Program-made: the position numbers and the translations under genes
In this document: positions 14,648-18,596 of the stretch, piece after piece
Numbering within the stretch: position 1 is the stretch's first letter
How the letters are laid out: each line of letters opens with the position of its first letter
Notes under the pieces: model-generated
What the model was told of the DNA's origin: nothing
What the model saw: only the letters and a program-made list of their open reading frames with translations
The model's database searches: none
Assembly: GCA_937892105.1 (NCBI GenBank)
Contig: CALAUZ010000188.1
Coordinates: 1 to 18,596 of the forward strand
Length of the DNA stretch: 18,596 nucleotides
Direction of reading: 5' to 3'
From: an uncultured Fretibacterium sp.
GTDB lineage: Bacteria > Synergistota > Synergistia > Synergistales > Aminobacteriaceae

Positions 14648-15955
14648 ATGATAGAAGAACAGAGATTAGTCAAGAACAATCGAATACGTGAGCAGGGCAA
14701 GCTGACCAGAGAAAAACGAAAACGTCAGATTTGCAGTGTGTACCGTGTGAAAATAGACTTCTCTCACTTGAACGAACAACAGAAACTCCATCTGAAAATG
14801 CTGTTTGTAGAAGCGAAATGGCTGTACAATGACGCACTAACATTCATGAATGACCATGATATAAACGATTATGATACAGCAACGCATACCGTTCACGGAC
14901 TGGACAAAAATCGCCAACTAGTAACACATGAGCTTGAATATTTAAGCTCGCAGATGAAACAGTCAGTGATACAGGGCATAAAACACAGTCTGAAAGGATT
15001 AGCTGTTCTAAAGAAACATAATCGTACAGTAGGAAGTCTTCGCTACAAGTCAGATTACGTATCAATCAACCTTCAGCAACACAAAGTAACGTACAGGTTC
15101 TATGACCAATGGCACATAGGCATTCAAGGTTTCAGCAAGCCACTAAAGATAAAGGGAGCAAATCAGTTCTGGAATATCCCTGATATAGAGTTTGCGAACG
15201 CGAAATTGTTAAATCTCCCTGACGGTTACTATATAGCAATAACGACATATCATGACAAGGGAGGTGAGACGAAGAAATACAAACCAGAAATCGGTATAGA
15301 TATGGGAATAAAGACTACAATAACGACATCAGATGGTCGGAAATATAAAGTATTGGTTGATGAAAGTGAACGAATAAGGAAATGTCAGCGATTAATAGCG
15401 CGACGGAAGAAAGGTTCAAGCAATCAATACAAAGCCAGAAAGTTGTTGCAGAGAGCATATCAAAGATTAACGAGCCGTAAAAGAGACATAGCCAATAAAA
15501 TCGTACATGAGCTTTTGGAGCATGAACACATGTATATGCAGGATGAAAATCTTTCGGGATGGCAGAAGGGGCTTTTTGGAAGAGTAGTACAGCATTCAGT
15601 GTTGGGGCTTATAAAAGCGAAATTGATAAAGTCAGAGCGAGTAACAGTACTTCCTTCAAGAATGCCGACAACTAAATATTGCCCTATATGTGGACAGCTT
15701 AACAAAGATATAACATTAGCAGACAGGATATATGAATGCCCATGCGGATACAGAGAAGACCGAGATATACATGCGGCTAGAAATATGATATTGCTTGCAA
15801 AGAAACATACCTGTGGAACGCAGGAAACTTTTAACCCCGCCTTTGGAGAGAATGTACAGCGCACGCAAAAAGCGCGTGTAAGACAACATGAGTCGCAAGA
15901 TTTGTGTCGCAGTCTCGTTGAATTAGGAAGCCCCCGCTTTGTAAACGGGGGGTAG
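14648..15955 (+). CDS. tnpB: TnpB RNA-guided DNA endonuclease (OrfB, IS605 family)
   Basis: TnpB is an RNA-guided nuclease, the ancestor-type of Cas12, which cuts DNA matching a guide carried 3' of its omega RNA. The 435 residues show the OrfB N-terminal domain (YRVKIDFSHLNEQQ, then EAKWLYNDAL around 55-64). The split RuvC site follows: GIDMGIKTT with Asp218, MQDENLSGW with Glu300, and DRDIHAARN with Asp371/Asp373. A zinc finger (Cys345, Cys348, Cys364, Cys366) sits before the last motif. All catalytic residues appear intact, so the nuclease may be active. The first ~30 residues are a Lys/Arg-rich extension, and a later GTG (codon 31 or 34) is a possible alternative start. The last codons (GSPRFVNGG, stop) are encoded by the element's right-end hairpin. 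It is divergent from the peptidase gene. Confidence 0.93.
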   Translation: MIEEQRLVKNNRIREQGKLTREKRKRQICSVYRVKIDFSHLNEQQKLHLKMLFVEAKWLYNDALTFMNDHDINDYDTATHTVHGLDKNRQLVTHELEYLSSQMKQSVIQGIKHSLKGLAVLKKHNRTVGSLRYKSDYVSINLQQHKVTYRFYDQWHIGIQGFSKPLKIKGANQFWNIPDIEFANAKLLNLPDGYYIAITTYHDKGGETKKYKPEIGIDMGIKTTITTSDGRKYKVLVDESERIRKCQRLIARRKKGSSNQYKARKLLQRAYQRLTSRKRDIANKIVHELLEHEHMYMQDENLSGWQKGLFGRVVQHSVLGLIKAKLIKSERVTVLPSRMPTTKYCPICGQLNKDITLADRIYECPCGYREDRDIHAARNMILLAKKHTCGTQETFNPAFGENVQRTQKARVRQHESQDLCRSLVELGSPRFVNGG

Positions 15956-15960
15956 TTCAC
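15850..15960 (+). ncRNA. Predicted omega RNA (reRNA) scaffold at the tnpB 3' end
   Basis: In this family the guide RNA scaffold overlaps the 3' end of tnpB and stops at the right end, with the guide lying just outside. Here the region holds a 5-bp hairpin (CACGC 15862-15866 with GCGTG 15874-15878) and the terminal GC-rich hairpin at 15931-15951, and closes with AGTTCAC. The 5' boundary is a guess. The guide would begin at about 15961 (GTTAATGCCTGC...), in the short gap beyond the 3' end of the PAP2 gene. Confidence 0.45.
15931..15951 (+). repeat. Right-end hairpin of the tnpB element
   Basis: CCCCCG (15931-15936) pairs with CGGGGG (15946-15951) around a nine-base loop. It is preceded by GAAG and followed by GTAGTTCAC, the usual layout of IS605-group right ends. 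The tnpB stop codon TAG lies just after the stem. On the minus strand it might also impede transcripts leaving the PAP2 genes, but it lacks a T-run. Confidence 0.8.
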
Positions 15961-15985
15961 GTTAATGCCTGCAAAATTTCACAGG

Positions 15986-16906
15986 TCATTTTCCGCAAAC
16001 CTTTTTGATAACGGCAGGCCATAACACCACAACGTATAACATTATGACCAAGCCTAATACGAAATTTCCGCCGTATACAGCGATGAAAGGTGCTAGGAAA
16101 CGCATAAAGTATTTGCTGGACTCGAAAACTAACGCGTAATATATGACAAGTCCGACACACGCAACAACAGCACTCTTAACGCTGAAGCCCGGTGAAAAGT
16201 CAATGTGCTTCCGTTCAAGCAACCTCCCGAAAATAAATCCTGCAATCAGCCCGGCATCATAAAAAGCGTATCTTAGATTAGATCCCGGCCCGGCTATTAA
16301 TGTTTCGCCGTCATACTTTTTGGGATAAGACTTTGTGCTGATGTAATACAGGCAAACCGCACACATTACGAGAAGCAATATGTATGAGAGATTTTCACGC
16401 TCAGGGTGAGTCACTATTACTGACGCAATCCACAACGACAGAATCCCCAACAGTGTACCGACAATAACATCCTGCGGAGTGTGAACGCCCACATAGTTGC
16501 GGGATAATGCCGTCAACAGCACAAAAAGAACGCATATACCCGCGAACCATAATGCTGTCTTCCGCGTAATCACTGCCAAGCCTCCAAGCACAGGTGTTAC
16601 GCTCATTGCGTGTCCGCTTGGGAATGAATAGCTTGACGGACGATACCCCAGAGGTGTTAATCTTTCATCAAGCACAAACGGACGGTAAACGCAGAATATC
16701 AGCTTGAGTACTGTGTTCATGAAAAGGCTTATGCAGAATGCTAGAATGATGAATAAACCTTTGCGCTTGCTCACAGTCCAGTAAACGAATATGGCCGCAA
16801 GAAAAAACCACATCTCTAAACTTGACACCCACAACATAAACGGCGTAAATATATTCCCGGTTGCCTCGCGTAGATTCTGAAGCCACAGCAAATACTCTAT
16901 GTCCAT
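15986..16906 (-). CDS. PAP2 family membrane phosphatase, copy 1 (last of the array)
   Basis: A 306-residue polytopic membrane protein with the three PAP2 (type 2 phosphatidic acid phosphatase) motifs: Lys68 to Arg75-Pro76 in KLIFCVYRP, SFPSGH with catalytic-pocket His99, and SRNYVGVHTPQD with nucleophile His142 and Asp146. PAP2 enzymes remove phosphate from lipid phosphates such as phosphatidic acid or undecaprenyl pyrophosphate, usually at the outer face of the inner membrane. The substrate here is unknown. After the PAP2 core (to about 165) a second membrane region follows with FIFGRLLERKHIDF around 230, shared with its paralogues and longer than minimal PAP2 proteins. AGGGG lies ten bases before the ATG, inside the upstream gene's last codons; one base separates the genes. 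It ends in VCGK rather than the LTQGKK of the other copies. Confidence 0.9.
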   Translation of the reverse strand: MDIEYLLWLQNLREATGNIFTPFMLWVSSLEMWFFLAAIFVYWTVSKRKGLFIILAFCISLFMNTVLKLIFCVYRPFVLDERLTPLGYRPSSYSFPSGHAMSVTPVLGGLAVITRKTALWFAGICVLFVLLTALSRNYVGVHTPQDVIVGTLLGILSLWIASVIVTHPERENLSYILLLVMCAVCLYYISTKSYPKKYDGETLIAGPGSNLRYAFYDAGLIAGFIFGRLLERKHIDFSPGFSVKSAVVACVGLVIYYALVFESSKYFMRFLAPFIAVYGGNFVLGLVIMLYVVVLWPAVIKKVCGK

Positions 16907-16907
16907 T

Positions 16908-17846
16908 CTACTTTTTCCCCTGCGTTAGCTTAATCACACATGGCCAAATTGCGACAGCCCACAAAAGGAATATGAATCCCATTGCGAACCTTCCGCCTTT
17001 CACACCAAACACCGCGCCGAGAACGTCAAAAAGAAACGTGTAATCCCCCGCGAATGTCCACGCAATAAAGTACACGGGAATCAGCCCGATAACCGCAAAA
17101 ATTACCCCGCGAAGATTCAGCCCAGTAACTTCAAACTGTACATACTTGCGCTCAATCCAGCGTCCGAAAATGAATCCCGTTGCCATTCCTACAGCATAGA
17201 ACGTATCAAGCATCATCTTGTCAGGGTCAACGAGTAATTTACCGTCAACATAATCCATCGGGTAAGGCTTGAATGCCGTATATATCACTCCAAGAACGCA
17301 GAGAAATAATCCGGCCATGAGGAACGAATTTTCACGCTCAGGACGATTCATGATGAATGACGCAAGCCACACCGCAAAAACCCCGGCGATTGTCCCGCAA
17401 ATTACATCTTGAGGCGTATGGACTCCCAAATACATGCGCGAGAACGCCACAAGGATTATCAGCAGTCCACAAAGCCACGCAAAGAGTCGAGATTTCTTGC
17501 GCGTAAGGACTATCAGACTGCCTAATATCGGTGAAGCCCACATTGTATGACCGCTCGGAAATGAATACCCCGATGGTTTATGCCCAGCAGGAATGATTCT
17601 CGCATCACGGACAAACGGACGATAAGCACACGCCGTAACCTTCATTATTCCGTTGAGGTATCTGCTTATGCACACGGACATTATCATGAAGAGTCCTGAC
17701 TTCTTGCTTATGCACCAGTACACAATGAACGGCACAAACAATAACCACGTTATTGCAGCGTGTGAGAGCCAATTCACGAAAGGGGTTAATATGTCGCCAA
17801 GTGATTCTCGGAAATTCTGAAGCCAGAGCAGAATCTCAATGTCCAT
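16908..17846 (-). CDS. PAP2 family membrane phosphatase, copy 2
   Basis: A 312-residue paralogue with an N-terminus (MDIEILLWLQNFRE) nearly the same as copy 1. The PAP2 triad is complete: Lys69 to Arg76-Pro77 in KVTACAYRP, SFPSGHT with His100, and SRMYLGVHTPQD with His143 and Asp147. The C-terminal membrane half contains FIFGRWIERKYVQFE near 235-249 and ends in LTQGKK. Its ATG overlaps the stop of the upstream gene by one base (TAATG), a layout that normally gives translational coupling. Its own stop is one base from copy 1. Divergence between the copies is spread over the whole protein, so the duplications are old. Likely the same reaction class as its neighbours but perhaps a different lipid phosphate. 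Confidence 0.9.
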   Translation of the reverse strand: MDIEILLWLQNFRESLGDILTPFVNWLSHAAITWLLFVPFIVYWCISKKSGLFMIMSVCISRYLNGIMKVTACAYRPFVRDARIIPAGHKPSGYSFPSGHTMWASPILGSLIVLTRKKSRLFAWLCGLLIILVAFSRMYLGVHTPQDVICGTIAGVFAVWLASFIMNRPERENSFLMAGLFLCVLGVIYTAFKPYPMDYVDGKLLVDPDKMMLDTFYAVGMATGFIFGRWIERKYVQFEVTGLNLRGVIFAVIGLIPVYFIAWTFAGDYTFLFDVLGAVFGVKGGRFAMGFIFLLWAVAIWPCVIKLTQGKK

Positions 17847-18596
17847 TACTTTTTGCCCTGTGTCAGCCTAATCACGCATGGCCATACGAAAATCGCCCAA
17901 AACATCGTCAGGAATCCGATCACCATATAAGCCCATCTCTTTGTGAGCATGGCAACAAGCGGATCCATGATGAATGTATATGTCTTCACAAAGTTAAACA
18001 CAAGGCAGTAATACGGAATGAAGCCGATAATCGCAAGCACGATTCCTTTTACGCCGAGTCCAGTTGCCTCAAAGCCGACATATTCGCGTTCAAGGTAACG
18101 CCCTATAATCAATGCGAGCATCATTCCTATACCGTGAAATGGATCATTCATCATAGCTACAGGGTCAACAAGTAATGTCCCGTCCGCTTTGTAGTCTATG
18201 GGGTAAGGCTTGTACATTATGTAGAGCAAATCAGCCACGCAAAGAATAAGGCCAATCACCATAAACATATTCTCCTTCTCCGGGTGAGCGAGGATTCTTG
18301 ACGCAAGCCACACTGCACACAGTCCCAATGTTACGCCCACAACAACATCTTGAGGCGTATGGACACCGAGATAATTCCGGGAAAATGCAGTGAGGAGCAA
18401 CAGAATCACACAGAGCCATGCGAACATGGGAGCGCGTTTTTTCGTGAGTACCGCGAGTCCTCCGTAAACAGGTGAACTCCACATAGTATGTCCGCTTGGG
18501 AATGAGTAGCCGGTTGCAGTCGTTATTGAATCACCTGCAGGAAGAACTCTAGGATCACGTACCCACGGACGATATATGCATGCAGTAAGTTTCACT
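17846..18596 (-). CDS. PAP2 family membrane phosphatase, copy 3, 5' end outside the window
   Basis: Third member of the array, cut by the right edge. By alignment with copy 2 about 68 N-terminal residues are missing. The visible part begins within KLTACIYRP, the first PAP2 motif, and goes on through SFPSGHT and SRNYLGVHTPQD, so the active site is complete. The GTG at the edge is an internal valine and not a start. It has a small insert (SITTATGY) between the first and second motifs compared with copies 1 and 2. The C-terminal half holds LIIGRYLEREYVGFE and ends in LTQGKK. Its stop overlaps the start of copy 2. Whether more copies lie upstream cannot be told. Confidence 0.9.
   Translation of the reverse strand, partial: VKLTACIYRPWVRDPRVLPAGDSITTATGYSFPSGHTMWSSPVYGGLAVLTKKRAPMFAWLCVILLLLTAFSRNYLGVHTPQDVVVGVTLGLCAVWLASRILAHPEKENMFMVIGLILCVADLLYIMYKPYPIDYKADGTLLVDPVAMMNDPFHGIGMMLALIIGRYLEREYVGFEATGLGVKGIVLAIIGFIPYYCLVFNFVKTYTFIMDPLVAMLTKRWAYMVIGFLTMFWAIFVWPCVIRLTQGKK

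Larger units (their letters stand above)
14596..15960 (+). mobile_element. Solo tnpB element, IS200/IS605 group (IS1341-like)
   Basis: The element consists of one tnpB gene and a typical GC-rich right end; no tnpA (Y1 transposase) is present. The right end is set by the hairpin at 15931-15951 and the following AGTTCAC, ending near 15960. The left end is tentative: I placed it after a TTTAT at 14591-14595, a T/A-rich motif of the type used as target and TAM, followed by a small hairpin (AGAAG ... CTTCT, about 14608-14624). Without TnpA it could move only in trans. The coding sequence is visibly richer in A than its neighbours, in keeping with transfer. Confidence 0.7.

Noticed and set aside
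2297..15966. Shared 9-mer ATTAACGTG upstream of mutL (2297-2305) and, on the minus strand, beyond the tnpB right end (15958-15966)
   Set aside because: A single nine-base match in 18.6 kb in unrelated contexts is most likely chance.

Overview
The window (18.6 kb) looks like a chromosomal segment of an anaerobic, amino-acid-fermenting bacterium with a double membrane, most like the Synergistota. This placement is inference. It rests on the gene mix (two sodium-coupled amino-acid symporters, an M20 peptidase, a rubredoxin, a scrap of 2-oxoacid:ferredoxin oxidoreductase, a giant secreted Ig-like repeat protein) and not on a phylogenetic marker.

Left part (1-10140). The first ~75 bases encode a scrap of a 2-oxoacid:ferredoxin oxidoreductase alpha subunit. 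It is joined out of frame to an engB gene that has lost its P-loop, so the left edge is a chimera or a genuine deletion. engB abuts mutL tail to tail with no spacer. On the minus strand, in transcription order, come a TtcA-type tRNA thiolase, mutS, a 1441-residue secreted Ig-like repeat protein, and mutL. The surface-protein gene therefore sits between the two mismatch-repair genes. It has its own candidate -10 box and a strong terminator. Six of its domains are exact 255-bp tandem units.

Middle part (10141-14552). A divergent region separates ttcA from two tandem NSS (SNF) symporter paralogues on the plus strand. A rubredoxin gene with its own extended -10 promoter follows, then a hairpin terminator that probably serves both strands, then a convergent M20 metallopeptidase gene. 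Together these suit sodium-driven uptake and breakdown of peptides or amino acids with low-potential electron transfer.

Right part (14553-18596). A solo TnpB element of the IS200/IS605 (IS1341-like) type has an intact RuvC triad, a zinc finger and a typical GC-rich right-end hairpin. It lies just beyond the 3' end of a tandem array of at least three PAP2 membrane phosphatase paralogues on the minus strand. The PAP2 genes are packed head to tail, with stop and start codons overlapping or one base apart. The last one is cut by the window edge.

No tRNA, rRNA, CRISPR array or prophage module was seen. No gene-free stretch exceeds 300 bases. The longest non-coding gap is about 125 bases, between ttcA and the first symporter.
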